NCBI GenBank assembly: GCA_020027305.1
Contig: JAHRAM010000181.1
Coordinates: 1-29,028, forward strand
Length of the DNA: 29,028 bases
Direction of reading: 5' to 3'
DNA from: Acidimicrobiia bacterium
GTDB lineage: Bacteria; Actinomycetota; Acidimicrobiia; Acidimicrobiales; Hopanoidiivorantaceae
Shown here: piece after piece, positions 1 through 8,487 of the stretch
Layout of the letters: every line of letters starts with the position of its first letter
Position numbering within the stretch: position 1 is the first letter of the stretch
Notes under the pieces: generated by a model
Seen by the model: only the letters and a program-made list of their open reading frames with translations
Databases searched by the model: none
What the model was told of the DNA's origin: nothing
Program-made: the position numbers and the translations under genes

Positions 1-602
1 TCCGGGTCGCACGGCCACGCCACATCAGGCCGACCATCCAGCGGATACCCAACAGAATGAACACATGGCACAAAATCAAAGTCTCGCTCTCGCAACATTT
101 CTAGGGCTGGCGTTCCCATTCGAGTCATAATTTTCATATTGGCGACCACATAGGCAGAGTCGGTAAGCTGAACCCCAATTGCAGAAGCAGGAGAATTAAG
201 CGGCCCCATACAGAATGGAATAACATACATCGTTCGCCCCTTCATAGAACCTTCAAACAGTGAAAGCATTTCTGCCTTCAGCTCATCTGGGGCACGCCAG
301 TTGTTAGTCGGGCCAGCATCAGCTTCTTTTTCACAGGCAATGAATGTGCGGTCTTCAACACGGGCTGTGTCGGCGGGGTCAGAGCGAGCCAAGAAACTAT
401 TTGCACGAGCTTTTAGTGGAGTAAAAGTGCCTGACTCAACTAACAAGTTGCACATTTTTTCATATTCGGCATCAGTGCCATCGCAAAGATAAACATCGTC
501 TGGCGAAAGCACCTCACGCCAGTGTTCAATCCACTTAGTAAGCGGGTTTTTGGGGTCTTCCAGCTCGGGCAAGGGTGGGGATTTAATCTCTTTGATTGTC
601 AT
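1..602 (-). CDS. pckG: Phosphoenolpyruvate carboxykinase (GTP), N-terminal part, cut by window edge
   Basis: GTP-dependent PEP carboxykinase interconverts oxaloacetate and phosphoenolpyruvate in the cytosol, at the branch between the TCA cycle and gluconeogenesis. The reverse strand reads without a stop from the ATG at 602-600 to the window edge, about 200 residues of a family usually near 600. It starts [20 protein letters not shown] and includes the family stretch [20 protein letters not shown] at about residues 125-144, followed by [19 protein letters not shown]. Those are hallmark segments of the GTP class and are absent from the ATP class. The reading frame is intact. No strong ribosome binding site precedes the start. 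It lies 47 bases downstream of the cold-shock-like gene on the same strand, so the two could share a transcript. Confidence 0.96.
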   Translation of the reverse strand, partial: MTIKEIKSPPLPELEDPKNPLTKWIEHWREVLSPDDVYLCDGTDAEYEKMCNLLVESGTFTPLKARANSFLARSDPADTARVEDRTFIACEKEADAGPTNNWRAPDELKAEMLSLFEGSMKGRTMYVIPFCMGPLNSPASAIGVQLTDSAYVVANMKIMTRMGTPALEMLRERDFDFVPCVHSVGYPLDGRPDVAWPCDP

Positions 603-649
603 TTTTATTAAGTGCTTTCATGTTTATTGTTTTATTCTCATACATTACT

Positions 650-907
650 TTATTTATCAAGCATATATTCTGGAATATTCATATCAACCTCACTGCCCAG
701 CTTGAGCTTTTCAGCATGCCCATCTCCATTCAGCTCAAACAGCACGCGTTGTCCCTGCCTAAGCATTCTAAACACAGAATCCTCAAGGGCGTTTTCTGCT
801 AGGGCATACTCTTTGAACTCAGAACCAGAGTCGGTTTGCGTTAGCTCATCACAGACTATAACACCAAACCCAGTTGCAGGATCGTATGACTTAATAACTC
901 CTTGCAT
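650..907 (-). CDS. Divergent cold-shock-domain-like small protein
   Basis: An 85-residue protein beginning MQGVIKSYDPATGFGVIVCD, which matches the start of bacterial cold shock proteins (strand 1, then an RNP1-like GFGVI). The C-terminal half (FRMLRQGQRVLFEL, then GHAEKLKL) matches the last strands of the same fold. The usual RNP2 motif (VFVHFSAI) is not recognisable: the corresponding region reads KEYALAENAL, so the aromatic nucleic-acid-binding patch is partly lost. The start is supported by a GAGG about 10 bases upstream on the minus strand. Family members bind single-stranded RNA or DNA; whether this one does is uncertain. It is transcribed away from the DAK2 gene across a 194-base divergent spacer. 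Confidence 0.7.
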   Translation of the reverse strand: MQGVIKSYDPATGFGVIVCDELTQTDSGSEFKEYALAENALEDSVFRMLRQGQRVLFELNGDGHAEKLKLGSEVDMNIPEYMLDK

Positions 908-1101
908 TGCTTTAGCGCCTCATTTCCACGTTGCTTCTTTTCCACATTTCTTCTTCTAGCACTTCAAATCCTCTTTTCTTTTTGCCAACCTATCTTAATT
1001 TTTGGTTTAATGCTTTAAGATTAGGTCTATACTTGATATTCTAATTAGTTATTGAATTTAGTTTAAGTTGGCTACTAAGAACTAATCTTAGAGTAGTTGA
1101 A

Positions 1102-3018
1102 ATGGAAAGTCTAGGAAATAAACAAATTATTGCATTACTTGCTTATTATGAGCAGTTGCTTGCCGATTATCGCCCATATATTGATTCGCTCAATGTGTTT
1201 CCTGTTCCAGATGGCGACACTGGAACAAACATGTATCTCACGATGAAGTCGGTGCTAAGTGCAATTGAAGGGCTAAATGGAATTACAAATGAGGTTGAAG
1301 AGCCTAAAAATGAAACAGGCAAAAACCAATCCAAAAATCATTTACAAGATGCTTCAGCTGAAGAAAGCGCAACAAAAAAAGACCCAACAAGAAAAGCGCA
1401 AGCACAAAAAGCGCAAGCAATTTATGAATCTGCAATCAAAGGTGCTGTTATGGGTGCCCGTGGAAACTCAGGAGTATTGCTTTCTCAAATTGTGAAAGGG
1501 TTTTTCACACATTTTTCTAGTGTGGAAGCAGAACTGAACCCTCAAGCATGGGTTGAAGGTTGTGTTGAAGCCGCAAAGTCTGCCTATGAGGCAGTTTCTG
1601 AACCAGTAGAGGGAACAATGCTGACGGTAATCGGCGACATTTCAAAAGCGGGCAAAAAAGCATTTGAAGAAGATAAAGATATTGAGCTGGCTGAGCTATG
1701 TGATGTGTTTAAATCTGCGGGCGAAAAGAGTTTGGCAAAAACACCTGAACTATTAGAAGTTCTAAAGAAGGCAGGAGTGGTAGATGCTGGCGGAGCTGGT
1801 GTGCTGTTACTTTTTGATGCCTTAACTTTTATTGTTACAGGTCGCTCTGCTGACCCTTCCCCAGAAGTCAAAGTTGAAGTGCTAGAGACTGAGATGAAAG
1901 ACAAAAAAGAAACAGGTGCTGATTTAGGAACTAGATATGAGGTGATGTATCTTCTCCATACAACTGAAGACCAGATTCCAAACCTAAAGAAAAAGTGGCA
2001 ACCATTGGGAGACTCCATCGTAATATCTGGAGCTGGTGAAATTTGGAGTTGCCACATCCACACAGATGAAATTGGCAAGACCATTGAAGCAGGCATTGCT
2101 TGTGGCACCCCAGAAAATATAAGGGTTACCGATTTACATGAACAAGTTGAACATAGCGATTTGCATTTACATAGCGACCCAAACACAAAAACAGGGCATA
2201 CGCAAATAACGCAAAGTGAACCAGATTCCGAGTTCATTTTCTTGGGTGGCTTTGCAGACGTTTCAAGCGATAGTAAAAAATCTGCTAACACACAAATAGT
2301 TGCAGTAGGGCAAGGCAGAGGTATCGCTGAGACATTTGAGTCGATGGGAGTTAGGGCAATGGTGTTAGGTGGGCAAACTCAAAACCCTTCAGCGGAAGTT
2401 TTTCTATCTGCCATAGAGCAAATGGAAGCAGATGAAGTCATTATTTTGCCGAACAATTCAAATATCATTGCTGTGGCAAATTCAATTTCTACAACTACAA
2501 AAGGCACTCAAAAATCGCCTGCTCAAGAATCAACCACCAAAAAATCGACTGCCAAAAAATCGACAGGGCAAAAATCTGGCACTAAAAAAACAATTCAAGT
2601 AGTAGAAACCAAGACCATACCTGAGGGAGTAGCTGCTCTGCTTTCTTATGACCCAGAAACATCGGCGACTGAAAACGTTGCTGCAATGGCGCAAGCAAAA
2701 GATGGAATAGTTTCTGGGCAGGTCACTAAGGCTGTGAAAGACGCAGATGCTTTTGGTGTAAAAGCGGGAGAATTCATAGGGCTAGACGCCAAAGACATTT
2801 TAATTTCTTCAAGTGATTTGTTGAGTGGGGTGATAGACCTTTTAAAGAAGCTCATCACTCCCGCTCACGAGCTACTAACTTTAATCGCTGGTGAGGATGC
2901 CCCAAAATCTGTAAGCGATGAAATCCTTAACCTCATTGCCGGCCACTACCCAGACTTAGAAGTTGAACTTATTGATGGCGGCCAAGCACTATATCATTAC
3001 TATATCGGGTTAGAGTGA
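1102..3018 (+). CDS. DAK2-domain / FakA-like kinase family protein
   Basis: 638 residues, related to the YloV/FakA family (DhaL-like ATP-binding domain plus DegV-like C-terminal region). FakA phosphorylates fatty acids bound by a DegV-type partner (FakB); whether this protein does so is inferred from family only. The N-terminal signature NVFPVPDGDTGTNM at about residues 31-44 gives the metal/ATP-binding Asp residues, and GARGNSGVLLSQI lies at 118-130. Two low-complexity inserts stand out: about 64-105 (Glu/Lys/Gln-rich, splitting the kinase domain) and about 463-496 (Thr/Lys/Ser repeats such as KKSTAKKST, in the C-terminal part). Actinobacteria usually have rpmB just upstream of this gene; none is present here. 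A TATACT hexamer at 1028-1033 could be a -10 box, but no well-spaced -35 was found. Confidence 0.9.
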   Translation: MESLGNKQIIALLAYYEQLLADYRPYIDSLNVFPVPDGDTGTNMYLTMKSVLSAIEGLNGITNEVEEPKNETGKNQSKNHLQDASAEESATKKDPTRKAQAQKAQAIYESAIKGAVMGARGNSGVLLSQIVKGFFTHFSSVEAELNPQAWVEGCVEAAKSAYEAVSEPVEGTMLTVIGDISKAGKKAFEEDKDIELAELCDVFKSAGEKSLAKTPELLEVLKKAGVVDAGGAGVLLLFDALTFIVTGRSADPSPEVKVEVLETEMKDKKETGADLGTRYEVMYLLHTTEDQIPNLKKKWQPLGDSIVISGAGEIWSCHIHTDEIGKTIEAGIACGTPENIRVTDLHEQVEHSDLHLHSDPNTKTGHTQITQSEPDSEFIFLGGFADVSSDSKKSANTQIVAVGQGRGIAETFESMGVRAMVLGGQTQNPSAEVFLSAIEQMEADEVIILPNNSNIIAVANSISTTTKGTQKSPAQESTTKKSTAKKSTGQKSGTKKTIQVVETKTIPEGVAALLSYDPETSATENVAAMAQAKDGIVSGQVTKAVKDADAFGVKAGEFIGLDAKDILISSSDLLSGVIDLLKKLITPAHELLTLIAGEDAPKSVSDEILNLIAGHYPDLEVELIDGGQALYHYYIGLE

Positions 3019-3061
3019 GTGCCAAAATAGATATTGAATGAAAAAATATGCCACTACAAAA

Positions 3062-3105
3062 ATATGTTAAAAAATATGTTTAACATATATGTGAAAATAA
3101 CATAT
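3062..3105. promoter_or_regulatory. Cluster of ATATGTT/AACATAT half-sites with a 15-base palindrome
   Basis: ATATGTT occurs at 3062-3068 and 3074-3080, and its complement AACATAT at 3082-3088 and 3099-3105. The middle pair forms a perfect 15-base palindrome, ATATGTT-T-AACATAT (3074-3088). Two forward and two reverse half-sites within 44 bases looks like a binding-site cluster for a dimeric regulator. The local AT bias makes chance pairing more likely, so this is a candidate only. Confidence 0.35.
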
Positions 3106-3188
3106 AAGGAAAACTTATAGATGGCACAAGAATCTTAAGTATTTCTAATATAAGAAATTGTTATATGCAGAACACACATATTAAAAAC

Positions 3189-3202
3189 ATTAAGTATTAA
3201 GC
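3189..3202 (+). repeat. 14-base element ATTAAGTATTAAGC, copy 1
   Basis: An exact copy of the 14-mer that also occurs upstream of rimM (23643-23656). It contains the core TTAAGTATT, seen at five spacer sites in this window. Function unknown. Confidence 0.45.
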
Positions 3203-3236
3203 ATGGTAAGCACATATATTAACTGGCATATTATAA

Positions 3237-3340
3237 ACACACAGAAATATAGACACACATTCGAAACACGCACAAATATAGACACACAGAAATATAGACA
3301 CACAGAAATATAAACACACAGAAATATAGACACACACAAT
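3237..3340 (+). repeat. 16-base tandem repeat upstream of recG
   Basis: The unit ACACACAGAAATATAG occurs intact at 3237-3252, 3282-3297 and 3314-3329. One copy at 3298-3313 has a single change in its last base. Two decayed copies lie between 3253 and 3281 and a partial one follows 3329, giving about six units with period 16. The array ends 60 bases before the recG start. The reverse-strand frame through it encodes only a Cys/Val/Tyr repeat and is not a gene. Confidence 0.9.
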
Positions 3341-3399
3341 TAGGCGGCACACAGATATATAAAAATATATAAAAATGCACAGATAAGGTAGCAGAACAA

Positions 3400-5925
3400 A
3401 TGGCTGAAGAACTAACGTTTAAAGATTTTCTCAAAAAGCCAATTGGTGAGTTAAAAAGTGTGGGTCAAGGGCTTTCTGAGTCTTTCAAAAATATCGGCAT
3501 CAGCAATTTGGCAGAGCTTCTTAGGTTTTACCCTTCCAGATACCTTGACAGAACAGCTGTGGCAACAATCAACACTGCCGAAGATGATGAAACAACCATT
3601 CTTGCCAAAGTTCTAAAGGTGGGAACCCCATTTAAATCCAAGCGAAAAAAAATCTGGGTTGTTAAAGTTGATATGGCAGATATAGACGGCAAGAAGTTTG
3701 ATGTGATGTTTTTCAATCAGCCGTGGCGCGCAAAACAGCTAGAAGAAGAAATGGAAGTTGCAATCTATGGAAAAATAAAGATTGACAAAAAGAGCGGAAA
3801 AGCTCAAATCAGCCACCCTGTGGTTGATATGGTGGGCGATCAAACTGAACGAATTTTGCCAGTTTATTCTTTGCCTAAATTTGAAAAAATTTATCCACCC
3901 AGAATGGGAAGAGCAGTTGCTGAGACACTTAGACGTTCACAAGACAGAGGAATATATGACCCAGTCAGCAAAATAATCTTAAAAGAGTTGAACCTTTTAA
4001 GCAGGTTTGATGCCTTGAAGGGCATCCATATTCCAGAAAATTTTGAAGATGTATTTTTAGCAAAAAAACGTTTAGCCTTTGATGAGCTGCTTGCCATTCA
4101 GCTGGTGCTGCTTGAGCGAAGGGAAAAGCTCAAAAAAATAAAAGGCCTGAGGCACGATATAGATTTCAAGTTGGCAAACGAATTCATAAACAGCTTGCCC
4201 TATGAGCTGACCTCGGCACAGAAAAAAGCTATCAGTGAAATCCAAAACGATTTAAGCCAAGAAACCCCGATGCACCGATTGCTACAAGGCGATGTTGGCT
4301 CAGGAAAGACTATCGTAGCGTTAGCTGCTGTGCTTTGTGTGGTTGAGGCAGGGCATCAAGCTGCCTTTTTAGTGCCGACAGAAGTGCTGGCAGAACAACA
4401 TTATAAGGTCATCAAAGATTTTCTTTCTAACCTTTCGTTTAAAGTGCCTGATAAAGATGGACTGCTGAGTGAAAGGGATTTATCTGTTGAGTTGCTCACC
4501 AATCAAGTCACTGTCAAGCGCCGCGAGGAACTTCTGCCAGAATTGAAACAAGGCAAAATAGATTTGTTGGTGGGAACGTCTGCTCTTATCTATGAAGGTG
4601 TTGATTTCAAGTCTTTAGGGCTCACGGTCATTGACGAACAGCATCGCTTTGGTGTGAACCAACGAGCCTTATTACGTGAGAAGTCGACACTCAAAAAATC
4701 TACAAGCAAGAATGGGAAGTCAGAAAAGCAAAAACCAGAGGGCAAACAATTAACAGACGAACAATTGTTAGACGAAGAGTCTAGAGCCGATGTCGTTTCT
4801 GATTCATTGGCTATGACGGCAACTCCTATCCCACGAACGGTGGCCTTAACTGTTTATGGCGATCTAGATATTTCCATTTTGGATGAAATGCCAGCTGGCA
4901 GGTTGCCCGTGAAAACTGAACTGGTCACCACAAAAAATTCACTCAGTGAAGTTTGGGAACATGTTCGTAAGCAGGTTTCAAATGGTCACCAAGCCTATGT
5001 GGTTTGCCCGCTAATTGATGGAGGGCAAAATACTGAAGAAGGCATTATGTATGAAGAGGGAATGTATGAAGAAGGATTTAATTTTGAGGGGGCAGATTTT
5101 GAAAAAACACAAAATGGCAAAAATCAAAATAGCAATATGATTGAAAAAGAAGCTAGCACCGAATATGAAATTTCACAGGGTGAAATTTCCCTTGGTTTTA
5201 ATTTTGACGACATTGATGGCAGCGATGATATTGAAAATGACAACATTGAAAATGACAACATTGAAAAAGCTCAAAAAAATAAAGCAACAAAAGACACAAG
5301 TAGCAAAACATCACACTTGGGCGCCACAATTGAAGATTTTTCAGTCGTTAATGTTTATGACAAGCTTTCTAGCGATGAGCTAAAAGGGCTTAGAGTGGAA
5401 GTTTTACACGGCCGCCTGCCAGCTGATGAAAAGAATGAAACAATGAGCAGGTTTAATGCAGGAAATATAGATGTGTTGATTTGTACCACTGTTATCGAGG
5501 TTGGCATTGACGTTAAGAATGCCACGATGATGGTGATTATGGGGGCATTTAGGTTTGGCATCGCTCAACTACATCAACTCAGGGGCAGGGTAGGCCGAAG
5601 CGACATTCAATCATATTGCTATCTAGTTTCAAACTCTGAAACTGATAGGCTACTTGCAGTTGAGTCAAGCAATAATGGCTTTGAGTTGGCTGAGGCTGAT
5701 TTAGCACTTAGAAGGGAAGGCACCATTCTTGGAAATCGCCAAACTGGAAGGGGCGACCTCAGGGCAGCACGTCTTTCTAATGAAGCTCATCGTGCTTTAG
5801 TTCAGCCAGCAAGAAAGTATGGTGAAGAAATTCTCAAAGCAGGTGAGCTTTCAGATAAATGGGATGAGGAAATAAAATTCCTACTAGGGATAAAAGAGCG
5901 AACAGACTATCTAACAAAATCATGA
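3400..5925 (+). CDS. recG: ATP-dependent DNA helicase RecG
   Basis: RecG remodels stalled replication forks and branch-migrates Holliday junctions. The wedge (OB-fold) domain is in the first 250 residues. Walker A GDVGSGKT is at 297-304, the DExH box reads DEQH at 412-415, motif III TAT is at 473-475, and the motif VI region QLRGRVGRSD at 726-735 is followed by the RecG C-terminal segment. At 841 residues it is about 150 longer than usual. The excess is in two places: a Lys/Glu/Ser stretch at about 429-465, between motifs II and III, and a long acidic Asn/Glu/Asp stretch at about 543-645 containing IENDN repeats, inside helicase domain 2. All helicase motifs are intact, so it should be active. 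The stop overlaps the next start by 4 bases (ATGA). Confidence 0.97.
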   Translation: MAEELTFKDFLKKPIGELKSVGQGLSESFKNIGISNLAELLRFYPSRYLDRTAVATINTAEDDETTILAKVLKVGTPFKSKRKKIWVVKVDMADIDGKKFDVMFFNQPWRAKQLEEEMEVAIYGKIKIDKKSGKAQISHPVVDMVGDQTERILPVYSLPKFEKIYPPRMGRAVAETLRRSQDRGIYDPVSKIILKELNLLSRFDALKGIHIPENFEDVFLAKKRLAFDELLAIQLVLLERREKLKKIKGLRHDIDFKLANEFINSLPYELTSAQKKAISEIQNDLSQETPMHRLLQGDVGSGKTIVALAAVLCVVEAGHQAAFLVPTEVLAEQHYKVIKDFLSNLSFKVPDKDGLLSERDLSVELLTNQVTVKRREELLPELKQGKIDLLVGTSALIYEGVDFKSLGLTVIDEQHRFGVNQRALLREKSTLKKSTSKNGKSEKQKPEGKQLTDEQLLDEESRADVVSDSLAMTATPIPRTVALTVYGDLDISILDEMPAGRLPVKTELVTTKNSLSEVWEHVRKQVSNGHQAYVVCPLIDGGQNTEEGIMYEEGMYEEGFNFEGADFEKTQNGKNQNSNMIEKEASTEYEISQGEISLGFNFDDIDGSDDIENDNIENDNIEKAQKNKATKDTSSKTSHLGATIEDFSVVNVYDKLSSDELKGLRVEVLHGRLPADEKNETMSRFNAGNIDVLICTTVIEVGIDVKNATMMVIMGAFRFGIAQLHQLRGRVGRSDIQSYCYLVSNSETDRLLAVESSNNGFELAEADLALRREGTILGNRQTGRGDLRAARLSNEAHRALVQPARKYGEEILKAGELSDKWDEEIKFLLGIKERTDYLTKS

Positions 5926-6560
5926 AGCCTTCAGAACTGTCACGGATGCAAGAAGTTCGCCGTATTGGAAAAGACCGAGCAGGCGAAGCATCTTCAACTT
6001 TGGCAGATGCCTTTAAGGATGACCCGTTGTTTGTTTGGTTAAGAACTGGTGCAGAAACAAAAAAGAAGTCTGACCAGCCGTGGTGGGAAACCATTATTAA
6101 AAACCTTCCACCGTTTACACAAGTTCATTCTATGGGCGACATTTCAGCTGTGAGCCTCTGGTTTACATCTGAAGAACTCAGCAAACAAATTCAGCAGCAA
6201 AATAAGATGAAAATACAACCAGCTGATGTTACACAAAATGATGAAATCGCCACTCTTTCTTATGAACACTTTGGGTTAAACGCAGAAATATTTCTTGCCC
6301 TAAAAGAAAAGACTCCGAAAGAGGCTCACTGGTATCTGGCAGCTATTGGTACTCAACAAAAATGTTTTGGGCAGGGCAAAGGCACGAAGTTGCTTCAAGC
6401 CATGACAAAACAGCTAGACGAAGAAGGTCTGCCCGCTTATCTAGAGGCTTCTACCAAAAAAAGTGCAGCGCTTTATCTTCGCCACGGCTTTGAACATATT
6501 GAAGAGGTCAGCCTAATGGGGTCACCCCCCCTATATCTAATGTGGAGAGATCCAAAGTAA
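5922..6560 (+). CDS. GNAT-family N-acetyltransferase
   Basis: 212 residues with the GNAT acetyl-CoA site near the C-terminus: HWYLAAIGT (strand 4, about 136-144), then the pyrophosphate loop QGKGTKLL (about 151-158), then AYLEAS and LYLRHGFE, the strand/helix pair that closes the fold. The N-terminal half (DAFKDDPLFVWL, about 29-40) resembles the uncharacterised acetyltransferase subfamily in which a substrate pocket precedes the CoA domain. The substrate cannot be told from sequence. The start codon lies inside the recG stop (ATGA), which implies translational coupling. It separates recG from rsmD, which are often direct neighbours in related genomes. Confidence 0.88.
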   Translation: MKPSELSRMQEVRRIGKDRAGEASSTLADAFKDDPLFVWLRTGAETKKKSDQPWWETIIKNLPPFTQVHSMGDISAVSLWFTSEELSKQIQQQNKMKIQPADVTQNDEIATLSYEHFGLNAEIFLALKEKTPKEAHWYLAAIGTQQKCFGQGKGTKLLQAMTKQLDEEGLPAYLEASTKKSAALYLRHGFEHIEEVSLMGSPPLYLMWRDPK

Positions 6561-6570
6561 TGAGGAAAAA

Positions 6571-7116
6571 ATGATTCGAATAATTGCTGGCGAGGCCAAG
6601 GGGCGGAAAATAAAAGTTCCAACCGAAGCAGACACTAGACCTACAACTGATCGAGCTAGAGAAGCAATATTTAATTCCATTTATCAACTAGATGAAGCCC
6701 CTAAAGATTGCAGGGTACTAGATTTATTTGCAGGAAGTGGCGCTCTTGGAATAGAAGCGCTTTCTAGGGGGGCTAACCATGCCACATTTGTCGACCACTC
6801 CAAAGATGCCATAAAGACTGTTCATTCCAATTTAAATGGGTTAGGGTTTCGTGAGAAAGCAGAACTTGTTCGTTTTGATGCCTTGAAATATCTAAAAACC
6901 CCTGACTTAAATATTGCTGATTCGTTTGACATTATTTTTCTAGACCCGCCATTTGCACTTCCAAACTGGCAAGAATTGCTAGAGCTAGTTGTTGGGGCAA
7001 ACGTAATTGTTATTGGTGCTAGTCACGAGATAGAAGTTGATGGTTCAAAATGGGAAACCATAAAGGCAGCAAAACACGCCAGCACCTATATTAAGGTTTG
7101 TAAAAAAACCTCTTAA
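6571..7116 (+). CDS. rsmD: 16S rRNA (guanine(966)-N(2))-methyltransferase RsmD
   Basis: SAM-dependent methyltransferase that modifies G966 (E. coli numbering) of 16S rRNA during 30S assembly. It has the family start MIRIIAGEAKGRKIKVP, the conserved TRPTTDRAREAIFN (about 22-35), SAM-binding motif I LDLFAGSGALGIEALSRGA (about 50-68), and the catalytic DPPF at 125-128. Length 181 is normal. GAGGAAA stands 3-9 bases before the ATG and serves as ribosome binding site. It lies 10 bases after the acetyltransferase and 17 before coaD, so probably one operon. Confidence 0.96.
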   Translation: MIRIIAGEAKGRKIKVPTEADTRPTTDRAREAIFNSIYQLDEAPKDCRVLDLFAGSGALGIEALSRGANHATFVDHSKDAIKTVHSNLNGLGFREKAELVRFDALKYLKTPDLNIADSFDIIFLDPPFALPNWQELLELVVGANVIVIGASHEIEVDGSKWETIKAAKHASTYIKVCKKTS

Positions 7117-7133
7117 AAATATAAGCTAAAAAT

Positions 7134-7607
7134 ATGCGAGTTTTATATCCAGGTTCCTTTGACCCTGTCCATAATGGGCATGTGGAGATTGTTGAGTTGG
7201 CAGCCCATCTTTTTGATGAGGTTATTGTAGCTGCTCTTCACAACCCTCAAAAAGGAACACCTTTGTTTAGCTTTGAAGAGCGAGAGTCAATGTTAAATGA
7301 TAGCCTGTCGTTTTTATCGAATGTCAAGGTTGTAATGTCTACGGGGCTGGTTGTAGATTTGGCAAAAAAAGAAAAGGCAGAACTGATGATCAAGGGGCTT
7401 CGCGCAGTTTCAGATTTTGAGAGTGAACTTCAGATGGCAAGAATTAACAAACAGATTAGCGGCATCGAAACAGTGTTTTTACCTTCTACTACAGAAAGCT
7501 CATTTGTTGCTTCGAAATACATTCGTGAGATAGCACAATTTGGAGGCGATGTTTCAGCAATGGTTCCAGAACCTGTAGCAAAGATGTTGAAAGAAAAATC
7601 TAAATGA
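7134..7607 (+). CDS. coaD: Phosphopantetheine adenylyltransferase
   Basis: Transfers an adenylyl group from ATP to 4'-phosphopantetheine, the penultimate step of coenzyme A synthesis. The nucleotidyltransferase signature is intact: YPGSFDPVHNGH at about residues 5-16, with the HxGH motif HNGH at 13-16. The mid-protein MIKGLRAVSDFESELQMA and the late ESSFVASKYIREIA are the family's other conserved segments. Length 157 is typical. The rsmD-coaD pair is a widely conserved neighbourhood. Confidence 0.97.
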   Translation: MRVLYPGSFDPVHNGHVEIVELAAHLFDEVIVAALHNPQKGTPLFSFEERESMLNDSLSFLSNVKVVMSTGLVVDLAKKEKAELMIKGLRAVSDFESELQMARINKQISGIETVFLPSTTESSFVASKYIREIAQFGGDVSAMVPEPVAKMLKEKSK

Positions 7608-7619
7608 TGTAAATAAAAA

Positions 7620-8408
7620 ATGAGCGATACCACAAACAACCCAGAATCAACTTCCAGCCTAAACGATTTCAATGATCAGTTTGTAGTTGAGCAGTTGATT
7701 GAGGATTTGATTTCAATGGTGGAAAGGACCAGAGGGTCTTTTCGCTCCAGCAGTGTATCAATAAATCGTGAACGAATTCTTGGTTTGTTAAATGAGGCTA
7801 AGGAGAAATTTCCCGAAGAGGTTTCATCTGCTAAATGGCTGATAGATGAGCGAAAGGCTTTTATCGATAAAGTTCAACAAGAAAAAGATGAGATTATCAG
7901 TGAGGCACAAAAGCGCTCAGCTGAGTTGGTTAACCGAGTTGAGGTTGTGAGAGAAGCACAGAAAGAGGCTGAAAGGATTATTCAGGCCGCAATAGATGAA
8001 GCAGCTAGGCGAAAGTATCAGGTGGATATATATTGCATAAAGCAACTTGAAAAGTTTGAAGGCATCTTGGCGAAGGTCTATGATGAAGTTCAGTTGGGTA
8101 GGGCAAAGCTCCAAACAGAAATTTCTGAGACACCAGATACTACCCAAAGATCACTTGATTTCAGTTCGGATGAACGCGACTTAAATAAAAACAATTCAGG
8201 CAGTGTTTCTACAAGCGAGAATTTAGATTTAGATAATGAGAACGGACAGCTTGCCAATTCCAGTGAGTCAGGAAATGTTGTAAGTTTAGATAGCGCAAGC
8301 AACAGTTCACAAAATTCGCAAAGCAATATTCCACAGGCTACTTCCAATAACTCCAATAGCTCACAAATTCCAAAGAGCTCAAATCCTGTTGATCCACTCC
8401 TCAATTAA
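7620..8408 (+). CDS. SepIVA/DivIVA-like coiled-coil protein
   Basis: 262 residues. The N-terminal segment (about 22-60) resembles the start of the actinobacterial DivIVA-like family that includes mycobacterial SepIVA, a septum-associated protein involved in envelope growth. Residues about 76-165 form a charged coiled coil rich in AQKEAERII-type heptads. The rest (166-262) is a Ser/Asn/Gln-rich tail with no predicted fold. Position supports the call: this family usually lies between coaD and the YceD(DUF177)-rpmF pair. Automatic annotation often labels such proteins ATP synthase subunit b because of the coiled coil; there is no membrane segment here, so that label would be wrong. Cell division function is inferred from family and position. 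Confidence 0.7.
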   Translation: MSDTTNNPESTSSLNDFNDQFVVEQLIEDLISMVERTRGSFRSSSVSINRERILGLLNEAKEKFPEEVSSAKWLIDERKAFIDKVQQEKDEIISEAQKRSAELVNRVEVVREAQKEAERIIQAAIDEAARRKYQVDIYCIKQLEKFEGILAKVYDEVQLGRAKLQTEISETPDTTQRSLDFSSDERDLNKNNSGSVSTSENLDLDNENGQLANSSESGNVVSLDSASNSSQNSQSNIPQATSNNSNSSQIPKSSNPVDPLLN

Positions 8409-8487
8409 CAATTGATACACTAATTAACAATTAACACAATCGTTTTAAACAGAGGAATTTCACTTATTTTCCACTAATCTTGTTTTA

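Larger units (their letters stand above)
3019..3399. other. 381-base AT-rich spacer between the DAK2 gene and recG
   Basis: No credible gene on either strand. It holds, in order: a cluster of ATATGTT/AACATAT half-sites (3062-3105), two copies of TTAAGTATT (3135-3143 and 3190-3198), a 16-base tandem repeat (3237-3340), and a perfect doublet of the 10-mer ATATATAAAA (3355-3374) just before recG. A weak Shine-Dalgarno-like AAGG lies about 11 bases before the recG ATG. This is the longest spacer in the window and the richest in repeats. Confidence 0.85.

Noticed and set aside
1002..1033. TTGGTT...TATACT as a promoter for the DAK2 gene
   Set aside because: The 20-base spacer is too long for a standard promoter; only the TATACT is mentioned in the gene entry.
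1584..2291. 235-codon open frame on the minus strand opposite the DAK2 gene
   Set aside because: Ser/Thr-rich translation with no recognisable domain, fully antisense to a well-supported gene; a composition shadow.
3237..3340. Tandem repeat considered as a CRISPR array
   Set aside because: Units abut without unique spacers and are 16 bases long; no cas genes nearby.
3231..3434. 67-codon minus-strand frame of Cys/Val/Tyr repeats
   Set aside because: It is a translation of the 16-base tandem repeat and overlaps the recG start.
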